A stretch of DNA of 64,000 bases from Microvirga sp. (GTDB lineage: Bacteria; Pseudomonadota; Alphaproteobacteria; Rhizobiales; Beijerinckiaceae), in assembly GCA_029266525.1 (NCBI GenBank), contig JAQSWQ010000030.1, positions 1 to 64,000 of the forward strand, given 5' to 3'. A model generated the notes under the pieces. It saw nothing but the letters and a program-made list of their open reading frames with translations, did not search any database and was not told the DNA's origin. A program made the position numbers and the translations under genes. Of this stretch, positions 33,985 to 43,123 are shown in pieces (position 1 is the first letter of the stretch; each line of letters starts with the position of its first letter).

Positions 33985-34422
33985 ATGAAGGTGCAACCGT
34001 ATCTGTTCTTCAACGGCCGCTGCGAAGAGGCCCTCGAATTCTACAAGAAGGCGCTTGGGGCCGAGGTGATGATGCTGATGCGCTTCAAGGAGAACCCCGA
34101 CAAGCCCGGACCCGAGATCGTGCCGCCCGGCTTGGACGAGAAGGTCATGCATGCCTGCATGCAGATCGGCGAGACGCAGGTCATGGCCTCGGACGGGATG
34201 TGCAGCGGCAAGTCCGGCACCGAAGGGGTGTCGCTGTCGCTTGACGTGTCGAGCGAAGCCGAGGCCGACCGCCTGTTCAACGCGCTCGCCGAAGGCGGGC
34301 AGGTGCAGATGCCGATCGGCAAGACCTTCTTCTCGCCGCGCTTCGGCGTGGTCGCCGACCGCTTCGGCGTCTCGTGGATGGTGGTCACGACGGCGGCCAG
34401 CGAAGCGAAGCAGGCCGCCTGA
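33985..34422 (+). CDS. PhnB-type VOC-fold protein
   Basis: About 145 residues from ATG 33985, which has AAGGAG at better spacing than the ATG two codons earlier. The VOC half-repeat LFFNGRCEEALEFYKKALGA begins the protein, and FGVVADRFGVSWMVVT ends it. The group is that of PhnB (3-demethylubiquinone methyltransferase-like) proteins; no substrate is known. Confidence 0.88.
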   Translation: MKVQPYLFFNGRCEEALEFYKKALGAEVMMLMRFKENPDKPGPEIVPPGLDEKVMHACMQIGETQVMASDGMCSGKSGTEGVSLSLDVSSEAEADRLFNALAEGGQVQMPIGKTFFSPRFGVVADRFGVSWMVVTTAASEAKQAA

Positions 34423-34490
34423 CGAAGAGCCCGCGGCGGCCGCCCGCGGCCGCCGCTCGATCTCCGAGCAACTCTCCCGAAAGGCTCGCC

Positions 34491-34898
34491 ATGCCGACCA
34501 AGATCTTCGTCAACCTGCCGGTCAGGGACCTCGAGCGCTCGATGGCGTTCTTCAAGAAGCTCGGCTTCTCGTTCAACCCGCAATTCACCGACGAGACCGC
34601 AGCTTGCATGGTCATCAGCGACGACATCTACGCGATGCTCCTGACCCACAAGAAGTTCGGCGAGTTCACCACGAAGACGATCGCCGATGCGACGAAGACC
34701 ACCGAGGTGCTGACCTGCCTGTCGCGCGACAGCCGCGCCGAGGTCGACGCGCTCGTCGACGCGGCGCTTGCAGCCGGCGGCACGAAGCCGCGCGAGCCCG
34801 CCGATCACGGCTTCATGTACGAGCGCAGCTTCGAGGATCCCGACGGGCATATCTGGGAGATCATGTGGATGGACCCGAGCGCGGTCGCGACGAGCTGA
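34491..34898 (+). CDS. VOC-fold (glyoxalase/bleomycin-resistance-like) protein
   Basis: A 135-residue protein from ATG 34491: KIFVNLPVRDLERSMAFFKKLG, then YAMLLTHKKFGEF and DPDGHIWEIMWMDPSAV at the end, with the usual metal-ligand positions of the fold (glutamate in the WEIMW segment). Second VOC gene in the row. Confidence 0.88.
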   Translation: MPTKIFVNLPVRDLERSMAFFKKLGFSFNPQFTDETAACMVISDDIYAMLLTHKKFGEFTTKTIADATKTTEVLTCLSRDSRAEVDALVDAALAAGGTKPREPADHGFMYERSFEDPDGHIWEIMWMDPSAVATS

Positions 34899-34992
34899 GC
34901 GCTCGATCAAGCGCCGACCTCTTGGTCGAAATCCGACACATGGTTCCCGGGCCGACGGCTCGGTGTCGACATCAAAGCGGAAAGGACAGGCA

Positions 34993-35466
34993 ATGGCCAA
35001 GAACACAATTTGCCTTTGGTATGACAAGGACGCCGAGGCTGCGGCCCGCTTCTACGCCGCGACCTTTCCCGACAGCGCGGTGGGCGCCGTCCACCGCGCA
35101 CCCAGCGACTACCCGTCGGGCAAAAAAGGCGATGTGCTGACGGTCGAGTTCACGGTCGCCGGAATACCCTGCCTGGGCCTCAACGGCGGCCCCGCCTTCA
35201 AGCACAATGAAGCCTTCTCGTTCCAGATCGCCACCGACGATCAGCAAGAGACCGACAGGTACTGGAACGCAATCGTCGGCAATGGCGGCCAGGAGAGCGC
35301 GTGCGGCTGGTGCAAGGACAAGTGGGGCATCTCCTGGCAGATCACGCCGCGAGTGCTGATGGAGGCGCTGGCGGCCGGCGGCGATGAGGCAAAGCGCGCG
35401 TTCGACGCAATGATGGACATGAAGAAGATTGACGTCGCCGCGATCAAGGCGGCGCGGCGCGGCTGA
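34993..35466 (+). CDS. PhnB-type VOC-fold protein
   Basis: A 157-residue protein from ATG 34993 (GGAAAGGACA upstream): ICLWYDKDAEAAARFYAATF, FTVAGIPCLGLNGGPAFKHN and CGWCKDKWGISWQITPRVLM. This is the PhnB-like group with an added C-terminal helix pair. Third VOC gene of the row. Confidence 0.9.
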   Translation: MAKNTICLWYDKDAEAAARFYAATFPDSAVGAVHRAPSDYPSGKKGDVLTVEFTVAGIPCLGLNGGPAFKHNEAFSFQIATDDQQETDRYWNAIVGNGGQESACGWCKDKWGISWQITPRVLMEALAAGGDEAKRAFDAMMDMKKIDVAAIKAARRG

Positions 35467-35544
35467 CGATCCGCCCTCGCGCAGAGCCACCGGATCAGCT
35501 CGGAACCAAGTCTCAGTTTTCGACCAGCAGGAGAGGAGACGATC

Positions 35545-36183
35545 ATGAAGCTTCACGGATATCCGGGCTCGCCCAACACCTGGAAGGTGCGTGCCGTCGC
35601 GGCCCATCTCGGCGTCGCGATCGAGGACGTGCTGGTCGATCTAGGCAAGGGCGAGCAGCGTGCGCCGGACTATCTTAGGCTCAACCCGACCGGCCGCACG
35701 CCGACGCTCGTCGACGGCGATTTCGTGCTCTGGGAGTCGACCGCAATCATGCAGTATCTCGCGAGCCGGACGCCGAACGCGCTCTGGCCGGACGACGCCC
35801 GCGCGCGGGCCGACATCGTGCGCTGGCAGAGCTGGCAGCTGCAGCACTGGGGCGCCGAATCCTGCGAGCCGCTGCTGTTCGAGCGCTTCGTCAAGACCTT
35901 CTTCGACCTGGGCTCGCCCGATCCGGTGGTGGTGCTCAAGGCGACCGAAGCCTTTCACCGCGACGCGGCCATCCTCGAGCGCCATCTCTCGGCACAATCC
36001 TATCTCGTCGGCTCCGGCCTTACGCTCGCCGACTTCTCGGTCGTGTCGGCGATGGTCTATGCGAAGGAGGGCGGCTTCCCGCTCGAGCCCTATCCGCGCC
36101 TCCGCGAGTGGTCCGCCCGCGTGCTGGCCCTGCCGGCCTGGCAGGCGACAGCGCCGGCCTTTGCCGCCGCGGCCGCGGCCTGA
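35545..36183 (+). CDS. Glutathione S-transferase-family protein
   Basis: A 212-residue protein with a thioredoxin-fold N-terminus (MKLHGYPGSPNTWKVRAVAA, then NPTGRTPTLVDGDFVLWES with the cis-proline and glutathione-binding residues) and a helical C-terminal domain (LTLADFSVVSAMVYA). GGAGAGGAG precedes the ATG. It may detoxify electrophiles, which fits the neighbouring VOC genes. Confidence 0.9.
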   Translation: MKLHGYPGSPNTWKVRAVAAHLGVAIEDVLVDLGKGEQRAPDYLRLNPTGRTPTLVDGDFVLWESTAIMQYLASRTPNALWPDDARARADIVRWQSWQLQHWGAESCEPLLFERFVKTFFDLGSPDPVVVLKATEAFHRDAAILERHLSAQSYLVGSGLTLADFSVVSAMVYAKEGGFPLEPYPRLREWSARVLALPAWQATAPAFAAAAAA

Positions 36184-36198
36184 CGCTGAGGCCTCGCC

Positions 36199-36612
36199 AT
36201 GTGGTCGCACGGCCGTTTCCATTGGAACGAGCTCATGGCGCGCGACGTCGAGCGCGCGAAGCGCTTCTACGCCGAGACCATCGGCTGGAGCTTCACCTCG
36301 ATGCCGATGGACGGAGGCCGCCTCTATTGGTGCGCGATGCTCGACGACATGCCGGTCGCGGGCCTTTTCCCGCTCGATGCGCTCGAGTTCGAGGGCGTGC
36401 CGGAGGGCTGGATGCCCTACCTTGCGGTCGACGACGTGGACCGGCGCGCGGCGCTCGCCGTCAAGGCCGGGGCGAAGCTGATGCGCCCGATCTTCGACGT
36501 GCCGGGTGTCGGCCGCATCGCCATCCTCACCGAGCCCGGCGGCGCCGGCATCGGCTGGATGACCCCCGCCGCGGCGGCGTGCGGAGCGCAGGATCAGGGC
36601 GTGCGCGGATAA
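36199..36612 (+). CDS. VOC-fold protein
   Basis: A 137-residue protein: FHWNELMARDVERAKRFYAETIGW and WMPYLAVDDVDRRAALAVKA then IAILTEPGGAGIGWMTP. Fourth VOC-type gene, 15 bases after the GST gene, so probably in the same transcript. Substrate unknown. Confidence 0.88.
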   Translation: MWSHGRFHWNELMARDVERAKRFYAETIGWSFTSMPMDGGRLYWCAMLDDMPVAGLFPLDALEFEGVPEGWMPYLAVDDVDRRAALAVKAGAKLMRPIFDVPGVGRIAILTEPGGAGIGWMTPAAAACGAQDQGVRG

Positions 36613-36686
36613 GGGGGCCGACCTTACTTTGGCGGATCGTCGCCTATGCGAAGCTCCCGTCGGCGGAGGCCAGAGTGCAAGCGCGC

Positions 36687-36715
36687 TTGACAATCTCCTG
36701 ATTTTAGTCCTAGAT
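36687..36715 (+). promoter_or_regulatory. Sigma-70-type promoter of RNA copy B
   Basis: TTGACA-N17-CTAGAT, matching in spacing and position the promoter of the paralogous RNA at the left end of the window. The predicted start is near 36722. Confidence 0.65.
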
Positions 36716-36721
36716 AAGCCC

Positions 36722-36850
36722 AGTTCCGTCCGCCGGGGGACGCTCTCGCGAGGCGTCGTTAGGGTGGGACGGGACCGGTGCCCGCGCCGGGAACGCATGC
36801 CCGGTCCGGGTGGTCGGCTGAGGAAGGGGGATTTGGCGCGCCTTTTAGAT
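36722..36850 (+). ncRNA. Structured RNA gene or trmFO leader, copy B
   Basis: A paralogue of the minus-strand RNA at 1-106. Hairpin 1 pairs GACGC with GCGTC around T-CTCGCGAG. Hairpin 2 lies in GACCGGTGCCCGCGCCGGG...GGGTGGTC and includes CCGGG-AACGCATG-CCCGG. TTCC and GGAA may close the whole. The 3' end is uncertain; GGCGCGCCTTTT near 36836-36845 is a weak candidate end. It is either a free RNA or the 5' leader of trmFO, whose ATG lies at 36904. The ORFs across it are not convincing. Confidence 0.55.
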
Positions 36851-36903
36851 CGCGAGAGGGCTTCCGCTTGAACGCCGCGCTCCGCTCCCGATATGCAAAA
36901 GGT

Positions 36904-38316
36904 ATGACCATGGCTCCCATCCATGTCGTCGGCGGCGGGTTGGCAGGCTCGGAGGCGGCCTTTCAGATCGCGCAAGCCGGCGTGCCGGTGGTGCTCCACG
37001 AGATGCGGCCTGAGCGCGGCACCGAGGCGCACAAGACCGCGGGCCTTGCCGAGCTCGTCTGCTCGAACTCCTTCCGCTCGGATGATGCCGAGGCGAACGC
37101 GGTCGGGCTGCTGCATCAGGAGATGCGCGCCTTGGGCTCGCTGGTCATCGCCAAGGGCGACGCGCATCAGGTCCCGGCCGGCGGCGCGCTTGCGGTCGAT
37201 CGCAACGGCTTCTCCGACGCCGTGACGGCAGCGCTCGAAGCGCATCCGCTCGTCACGATCGAGCGCGGCGAGATCGGCGGGCTGCCGCCACAGGAATGGG
37301 ACAGCGTCATCGTCGCGACCGGCCCCCTCACCTCACCCGCCCTTGCCGAAGCGATTCGCGGGCTCACCGGCGAAAGCGAGCTCGCCTTCTTCGACGCCAT
37401 CGCGCCGATCGTCCATCGCGACACGATCGACTTCGGCGTCGCCTGGTTCCAGTCGCGCTACGACAAGGCCGGGCCCGGCGGCACCGGCGCCGACTACGTC
37501 AACTGCCCGCTGGACAAGGAGCAGTACGACGCCTTCGTCGAGGCGCTCCTCGCCGGCGACAAGACGAGCTTCAAGGAGTGGGAGGGCACCCCCTACTTCG
37601 ACGGCTGCCTGCCGATCGAGGTGATGGCCGAGCGCGGGCCGGAGACCTTGCGCCACGGGCCGATGAAGCCCGTCGGGCTCACGAACCCGCACAAGCCGGG
37701 CGAGAAGCCCCACGCGGTCGTGCAGCTGCGCCAGGACAACGCGCTCGGCACGTTGTTCAACATGGTGGGCTTCCAGACCAAGCTGAAGCACGGCGAGCAG
37801 GTGCGGATCTTCCGCACCATTCCGGGGCTCGAGGAGGCCGAGTTCGCGCGGCTCGGCGGCCTCCACCGCAATACCTATCTCAACTCCCCGAAGCTCCTCG
37901 ATCGAACGCTGAGGCTCAAGGCGATGCCGCGGCTGCGCTTCGCCGGCCAGATCACCGGCTGCGAGGGCTATGTCGAGAGTGCCGCGGTCGGGCTGATGGC
38001 CGGGCGCTGGGCGGCGGCCGAGCGGCTCGGGCAGCCGATCCGGCCGCTCCCGGAGACGACGGCGCTCGGCGCGCTCCTCGCCCACATCACCGGCGGGCAT
38101 ATCGAGGCAGCCGGGGAAGGGCCGCGCTCCTTCCAGCCGATGAACGTCAATTTCGGCCTGTTCCCGCCGCTCGAGCGCGCGCCGAAAGCCGTGGACGGCG
38201 CCCGCCTGCGCGGCTCGGCCAAGGCGGTCGCCAAGAAGAAGGCGCTCACCGACCGCGCGCGGGCCGACCTGTCGCGCTGGCTTGCCGCCGAGGAGATGCC
38301 GGCTGCGGCGGAATAG
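36904..38316 (+). CDS. trmFO: tRNA (uracil-54-C5)-methyltransferase, folate-dependent
   Basis: A 470-residue FAD protein from ATG 36904 (AAAAGGT upstream); the longer ORF runs into the RNA element. The N-terminal FAD motif is [17 protein letters not shown]. Family signatures are [41 protein letters not shown] and [16 protein letters not shown]. It makes ribothymidine at position 54 of tRNA using methylene-tetrahydrofolate, with a length typical of the family. Confidence 0.96.
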   Translation: MTMAPIHVVGGGLAGSEAAFQIAQAGVPVVLHEMRPERGTEAHKTAGLAELVCSNSFRSDDAEANAVGLLHQEMRALGSLVIAKGDAHQVPAGGALAVDRNGFSDAVTAALEAHPLVTIERGEIGGLPPQEWDSVIVATGPLTSPALAEAIRGLTGESELAFFDAIAPIVHRDTIDFGVAWFQSRYDKAGPGGTGADYVNCPLDKEQYDAFVEALLAGDKTSFKEWEGTPYFDGCLPIEVMAERGPETLRHGPMKPVGLTNPHKPGEKPHAVVQLRQDNALGTLFNMVGFQTKLKHGEQVRIFRTIPGLEEAEFARLGGLHRNTYLNSPKLLDRTLRLKAMPRLRFAGQITGCEGYVESAAVGLMAGRWAAAERLGQPIRPLPETTALGALLAHITGGHIEAAGEGPRSFQPMNVNFGLFPPLERAPKAVDGARLRGSAKAVAKKKALTDRARADLSRWLAAEEMPAAAE

Positions 38317-38395
38317 CCGGTGTGAGGGAGCTCACGGAACCGGCCCCCGATCCATGCCATTCACGGGCTCGGGCGATACGCGAGGAGACAATGCG

Positions 38396-38746
38396 ATGAA
38401 CACTGGAAAGCTCGTCGGCTTGGCCTTGGGCGCGCTGCTGCTCGGCGCCGCTTCCGCCTCCGCCCAGCCCTTCGACGACGAGGGCCTCGGCTGGGGCCCC
38501 TACTACAACAACCACCTCAGCGCCTGGGACGGGCGTCCGCTCGGGCCTCCGCTCGGCGCGCTGCCGCCCGGCTCGGAGTACTACAACGGCGTGCCGCGGC
38601 TCGGGTATCAGGTCACGCCCGGCCCGGCTTACGGGCCGGGGCGGACCTATCGCTATCCGGCCTACCGCCAGGGCTATGTCGCCGCGCGCCGCCACCCGGC
38701 GCGCAAGCAGCGGGCGGTCAAGCGCCGTGTCGCCGAGCGCCGCTGA
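38396..38746 (+). CDS. Secreted Tyr/Pro/Arg-rich protein
   Basis: A 116-residue protein with a signal peptide (LVGLALGALLLGAASASAQ) and a mature part rich in glycine, proline and tyrosine (WGPYYNNHLSAWDGRPLGPP), ending in a basic tail. ATG 38396 is the only sensible start. No family recognised; similar surface or periplasmic proteins are common in the order. Convergent with the next gene, only three bases away. Confidence 0.65.
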   Translation: MNTGKLVGLALGALLLGAASASAQPFDDEGLGWGPYYNNHLSAWDGRPLGPPLGALPPGSEYYNGVPRLGYQVTPGPAYGPGRTYRYPAYRQGYVAARRHPARKQRAVKRRVAERR

Positions 38747-38749
38747 GCC

Positions 38750-39598
38750 TCAGAACCGCCCGGCGCGGGCGGCACGCCACAGGATGATCTGCCGGCGCCA
38801 TTGCGGCAGCTCGATCACGGCGCGAAAGGGGTCGCCCGCTCGCTCCGTCCGGGCGAGGTAAGGCTCGACCAGGGCGGTCGGCAGGAAAGCCGGCAGAACT
38901 TGCGGCGGAATAGTCGCGCGCAGGGCTCGCGCGCGGCGCAGATGGTCGCGTGCGATCTCGCGCAGCTCCGCGAGCGCCGCCGGAAAGCCCGGTCCGCCCC
39001 GTCCGAGCACCACGTCGTCGCGCGACACCCCATACCGGTTGAAGATCTGGGCCGGCAAATAGACCTGCCCGCGCCGCGCATGCCACGGAAAGGCGCGCAG
39101 AAGCCCGGCGATCGCGTAGGCGACGCCGGCGTGCCCGGCCGCATCCGCCGCTCCGGGATCGGTCCCATCGTTCAGGACGATCCCGGCGAGCCGGATCAGA
39201 GCCGAGGAGGTCTCGCCAGCATAGCCCTCGAGATCGGCGATGGTCGGCATCGGGTCGTCGTAGAGGTCGAAGGTCCGGGCATCGACAAGGTCGACCAGCG
39301 CCTGGCGCGGCAGGCGGAAGCGCACGATCGTGTCGTCGAGGGCGGCGGCGACCGGATTGGCACGCACGTTGCCGCGCGCCTCGCCCTGCAGCGCATCGCG
39401 CCACCACTGCAGACGAATCTCGCCGGGCATGGGGTCGCTCACGCTCTCGCGCACGCGGGCCGCTTCGAGACTGAAGGCGTAGAGCGCGAAGAGGAAGGGC
39501 CGCTTGTCGGCCGGCGCGAACAGCGTCGCGAAATAACGGTCGCGGTCGCCCTCCCGCACCAGCGTCTCGCAATGCGAGAAAGGCCAAGTGTCGCTCAA
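38750..39598 (-). CDS. Squalene/phytoene synthase-like protein, NDUFAF6 type
   Basis: A 282-residue all-helical protein of the isoprenoid synthase fold (PFLFALYAFSLEAARVRESV, RRGQVYLPAQIF). The aspartate-rich motif expected after ALYAF (DDxxD) is replaced by EAARVRES, so it should not be a synthase. Mitochondrial NDUFAF6, a complex I assembly factor, has the same degenerate fold. The upstream gene is an NDUFAF3-like protein, which supports this reading. The start is TTG 39598, overlapping the previous stop (TTGA). Confidence 0.8.
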   Translation of the reverse strand: MSDTWPFSHCETLVREGDRDRYFATLFAPADKRPFLFALYAFSLEAARVRESVSDPMPGEIRLQWWRDALQGEARGNVRANPVAAALDDTIVRFRLPRQALVDLVDARTFDLYDDPMPTIADLEGYAGETSSALIRLAGIVLNDGTDPGAADAAGHAGVAYAIAGLLRAFPWHARRGQVYLPAQIFNRYGVSRDDVVLGRGGPGFPAALAELREIARDHLRRARALRATIPPQVLPAFLPTALVEPYLARTERAGDPFRAVIELPQWRRQIILWRAARAGRF

Positions 39599-39981
39599 GG
39601 CACCGCCACGAGCGCCGCCGCGACCTTGCGGTTCTCGGCCGCGAGGATGTTGTAGGTCCGAGCGGCGGCACCGGTCTGCATCGCATCGACGCCGATTCCT
39701 GCGTCCTTGAAGCGCCGCCGCAGCGCCTCCGGCAGCGCCGCGGCTTCGCGCCCGGTGCCGACGAGGAGCACGTCGATCTCGGCCGCCTCGGCGAGCACCG
39801 GGGCGAAAGCATCGAGCGAGAATTCGGCCGGCGAGGTCACCTCCCAGGCCTTGATGCCGGAGGGCAGCGCCAGGATCGAGCCGCGGTGCGACATCTCGGC
39901 GAAGCGGAAGCCGCCGGCGCCGTAGGAGTCGATCAGGTGCCGGCCCGGGACGAAGCCGTCATACATCCGGCCGGGGGCCAT
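39595..39981 (-). CDS. Mth938-like (DUF498) protein, NDUFAF3 type
   Basis: A 128-residue single-domain protein: IDSYGAGGFRFAEMSHRGSI, EVDVLLVGTG-like strand (AEIDVLLVGTGREAAALP) and GAAARTYNILAAENRKVAAAL. The DUF498/Mth938 domain is that of NDUFAF3, a complex I assembly factor, and its location behind secD-secF is known in alphaproteobacteria. It overlaps the NDUFAF6-like gene by four bases. Confidence 0.85.
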   Translation of the reverse strand: MAPGRMYDGFVPGRHLIDSYGAGGFRFAEMSHRGSILALPSGIKAWEVTSPAEFSLDAFAPVLAEAAEIDVLLVGTGREAAALPEALRRRFKDAGIGVDAMQTGAAARTYNILAAENRKVAAALVAVP

Positions 39982-39984
39982 CGC

Positions 39985-40929
39985 CTACTCCGCCGGCTGC
40001 GCCACCCTACCGTCGACGACCGGCGCCTCGGCGCCGCCGACCCGCAGCCCGAGATAGATCAGGACCGGCGCCGCGATGAACACCGAGGAATAGGTGCCGA
40101 CCACGAGGCCGAACAGCATCGCGTAGGCGAAGCCCTTGATCACCTCGCCGCCGAAGATCGCGAGCGCGACGAGGACCAGGAAGGTGGAAACGCCGGTGAT
40201 CAGCGTGCGCGAGAGGGTCGAGTTCATCGAGAGGTCGAGCATCTCGATGATGGGCATGCGCTTGTACTTGCGCATGATCTCGCGCACCCGGTCGTAAACC
40301 ACGACCGTGTCGTTCAGCGAATAACCGATGATCGTGAGGATCGCGGCGATCGAGGTCATGTTGAACTCGATCTGGGTCAGCGCGAAGAAGCCGATCGTCA
40401 GCACGAGATCGTGCAGCGTCGCGACCACCGCTCCGATCGCGAACTGCCACTCGAAGCGAAACCAGAGATAGACCAGCACGCCGAAGATGGCGAGAATCAC
40501 GCCGAGCGTGCCCGATTGCACGAGCTCGCCGGAGACCCGCGGCCCGACGACCTCGACGCGGCGGAACTCGTAATTGTCGCCGAAGGTCTCGCGCAGGCGG
40601 CTCACGACGTTCTGCTGCGCCTGCTCGCCGCCCGGCTGCAGCTCGACTCGGACGGAGACGTCCTGTGGCGTCCCGAACTGCTGGACCTCGACTTCGCCGA
40701 AGCCGAGCGCCTCGGCGCGTTGGCGGATAGCCGCAACGTCGGCGGCCGCGGAGCGGGACTGCAACTCGACGAGGGTTCCGCCCTTGAAGTCGATGCCGAA
40801 GTTCATCCCCCAGCCGAAAAACAAGAGGACCGAGACCACGGACAGGAAGGCCGAGAACGGAAAGGTCATGCGGCGAACCCGCATGAAGGCGAATTTCGTG
40901 TCGGTCGGGACGTATTGGACGAGCCACAT
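39985..40929 (-). CDS. secF: Protein translocase subunit SecF
   Basis: A 314-residue inner-membrane protein with six hydrophobic segments. Family features: FGIDFKGGTLVELQ after helix 1, GVLVYLWFRFEWQFAIGAVV, and the D-N pair region YSLNDTVVVYDRVREIM. With SecD it uses the proton gradient to help complete protein export. It follows secD by nine bases and precedes the DUF498 gene by three. Confidence 0.96.
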   Translation of the reverse strand: MWLVQYVPTDTKFAFMRVRRMTFPFSAFLSVVSVLLFFGWGMNFGIDFKGGTLVELQSRSAAADVAAIRQRAEALGFGEVEVQQFGTPQDVSVRVELQPGGEQAQQNVVSRLRETFGDNYEFRRVEVVGPRVSGELVQSGTLGVILAIFGVLVYLWFRFEWQFAIGAVVATLHDLVLTIGFFALTQIEFNMTSIAAILTIIGYSLNDTVVVYDRVREIMRKYKRMPIIEMLDLSMNSTLSRTLITGVSTFLVLVALAIFGGEVIKGFAYAMLFGLVVGTYSSVFIAAPVLIYLGLRVGGAEAPVVDGRVAQPAE

Positions 40930-40938
40930 GGCGGGTAC

Positions 40939-42558
40939 TCAGGCGATCGCGATGCGTTGCGGCCGCGTGACGCGGAACCAGGTCGCGACCATCAGGCGCG
41001 TCAGCGTGTAGGCGGTGAAGACGGTCGTCAGGATGCCGAGCGACAGCGTCACCGAGAAACCGCGGACCGGCCCGGTGCCGAGGAAGAACAGCGCCACGGC
41101 CGCGATCAGCGTCGTCAGGTTCGCATCGACGATGGTGGTGAGCGCACGGGCGAAGCCCGCGTCGAGCGAGGACGCCGCCGATCGGCCAAGCCGCGCCTCC
41201 TCGCGCACGCGCTCGTAGATAAGCACGTTGGAATCGACCGCCATGCCGATGGTCAGGACGATGCCCGCGATGCCGGGAAGCGTCAGCGTCGCGCCGAGCG
41301 CCGACATCAGGCCGAGGATCAACCCGACGTTGACGAGAAGCGCGATCGTCGCGAGCACGCCGAAGAAGCCGTAGGCGAGCACCATGAAGATCGCGACGAG
41401 CACGGTGCCGACGAGGGCGGCAATGATGCCGGCGTTGATCGAATCCTGCCCGAGGCCCGGACCGACGGTGCGCTCCTCGACGATGGTCAGCTTGGCCGGC
41501 AGCGCACCAGCGCGCAAGAGAACCGCGAGATCGTTCGCCTGCTGGACCGTGAACCGCCCGGAGATCTGGCCCGAGCCGCCGGTGATCGGCTGCAGGATGC
41601 GCGGCGCCGAGATCACCTGGTTGTCGAGCACGATCGCGAGGAACCGCCCGACATTCTCCGAAGTCGCCGCCCCGAAGCGCTGGGCGCCGCGGATGTTGAA
41701 CTTGAAATTGACGATCGGCTCGCTCGTGCGCTGATCGAAGCCGGGCTGCGCGTCGATGAGGTCGCCGCCTTCGACGATCACGCGCCGTTCGATCGGCATG
41801 GTCTGGCCGGGACTTTCCTTCGACGGCAGCTGGTCGACATCCGCTGCACCGGGGTCTGCCACCATGCGGAACTCGAGCTTCGCGGTCTGGCCGAGAATGT
41901 CCTTGAGGCGCTGCGGGTCCTGGAGACCGGGCACCTGCACGAGGATGCGATCGGCACCCTGGCGCTGGATGTTCGGCTCGGTCGTCCCGAGCGCGTCGAC
42001 GCGCCGGCGCAGCACCTCGCTCGCCTGATCGATCGCCCGGCGCACGCGCTCGGCGATGCCCTGCTCGGTATAGGTGAGCTGGATCAGCCCGTCCGGCTGC
42101 TCGACGAGGTCGATGTTGCGGGCTCCGGTCTGGCCGAGGATCGGATTGGTGATCTGCTGCGAGAGCTCGCGCAGCTTGGGGAGCACGCGGGCTCGCTCCG
42201 CGGGGTCGGCGATGCGCAGCTGCACGCCGCGTTGCGCGACCTGGATTCCGCCCTCGACGCGCGCGCTCGTCTCGCGCAGCACCCGCCGGACATCGTCGCG
42301 GAGCTGGTTCACGAGCCCGGTGCGGCCGCGGACGAGGTCCTGGACGTCGACTTCGAGCACGACATGAGAGCCGCCCTGGAGGTCGAGCCCGAGCACGATG
42401 CCGCGGGTCGGCACCGCCCAAGACGGTATCCAGCTCGGCAGCGAGCGCGTGAAGGCCTCGCGCCGCTCGGGCGCGAACAGGCTCGGTACCGCGAGCAGCA
42501 ATCCGACGACGATCGCCAGCACGATCGCGATGGTCTTTCCGAGGGAGAATCGCAGCAT
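40939..42558 (-). CDS. secD: Protein translocase subunit SecD
   Basis: A 539-residue inner-membrane protein: helix 1, a large periplasmic domain starting GLDLQGGSHVVLEVDVQDLV, then five further helices with DSINAGIIAALVGTVLVAIF and GMAVDSNVLIYERVREEAR, the conserved aspartate-containing motif. It forms the SecDF-YajC accessory complex with the genes on either side. Length typical. Confidence 0.96.
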   Translation of the reverse strand: MLRFSLGKTIAIVLAIVVGLLLAVPSLFAPERREAFTRSLPSWIPSWAVPTRGIVLGLDLQGGSHVVLEVDVQDLVRGRTGLVNQLRDDVRRVLRETSARVEGGIQVAQRGVQLRIADPAERARVLPKLRELSQQITNPILGQTGARNIDLVEQPDGLIQLTYTEQGIAERVRRAIDQASEVLRRRVDALGTTEPNIQRQGADRILVQVPGLQDPQRLKDILGQTAKLEFRMVADPGAADVDQLPSKESPGQTMPIERRVIVEGGDLIDAQPGFDQRTSEPIVNFKFNIRGAQRFGAATSENVGRFLAIVLDNQVISAPRILQPITGGSGQISGRFTVQQANDLAVLLRAGALPAKLTIVEERTVGPGLGQDSINAGIIAALVGTVLVAIFMVLAYGFFGVLATIALLVNVGLILGLMSALGATLTLPGIAGIVLTIGMAVDSNVLIYERVREEARLGRSAASSLDAGFARALTTIVDANLTTLIAAVALFFLGTGPVRGFSVTLSLGILTTVFTAYTLTRLMVATWFRVTRPQRIAIA

Positions 42559-42629
42559 GGATGCTCAACCTTGCGGGCGGCCGCCCGGGCAAGCCGCGGC
42601 CATGGCCATATAGGCCGGGATCCCGCCCG

Positions 42630-42968
42630 TTACGACTTGACCGGCTCGCCCTTGGTCCGGACCTCGGAGATCATGCCGCGGACGAGCTTCACCCGCACCC
42701 CGTCGGCGATCTCCACCTCGAGCTCCGGATCGTCGGTCGCCTTCGTGACCTTGCCGACGATGCCGCCGGTGGTCACCACCGTGTCGCCGCGGCGCACGTT
42801 CTTCACCATCTCGGCGTGCTCCTTCACCCGCCGCTGCTGCGGCCGGATGATCAAGAACCACATGATGACGAAGATGAGCAGGAACGGGACGAGCTGGAGG
42901 ATGATGTCTCCGCTGCCCCCCGTGCCGGCCGCTTGCGCGAATGCGGGGGTGATCAAACTGGGCTCCAT
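42630..42968 (-). CDS. yajC: Preprotein translocase subunit YajC
   Basis: A 112-residue protein with one membrane helix (LQLVPFLLIFVIMWFLIIRPQ) and the cytoplasmic domain RRGDTVVTTGGIVGKVTK. It heads the yajC-secD-secF operon. A slightly long N-terminus precedes the helix. Confidence 0.95.
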   Translation of the reverse strand: MEPSLITPAFAQAAGTGGSGDIILQLVPFLLIFVIMWFLIIRPQQRRVKEHAEMVKNVRRGDTVVTTGGIVGKVTKATDDPELEVEIADGVRVKLVRGMISEVRTKGEPVKS

Positions 42969-43123
42969 GGATGGCGCGAGGCGCGCGAGACCGCGCCCGG
43001 GCCCGACGGGGTTCCGGAAGTGGCGCGGACTATAGCCATCGACCTTGCGAAATCAATTCGCGCCATGGACCGGCGAGCTTCGCCGCGATAAGGAGCCGCA
43101 CGCTTCGCAAACCCAAGACAAAG

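Noticed and set aside
38337-38363. GGAAC-N17-CATT as an EcfG promoter of the Tyr/Pro-rich secreted protein
   Set aside because: The -10 element lacks the conserved GTT; too weak to list.
39886-43035. A 1049-residue plus-strand ORF
   Set aside because: It lies antisense across the DUF498 gene, secF, secD and yajC; composition is the His/Arg/Asp-rich shadow typical of GC-rich DNA.
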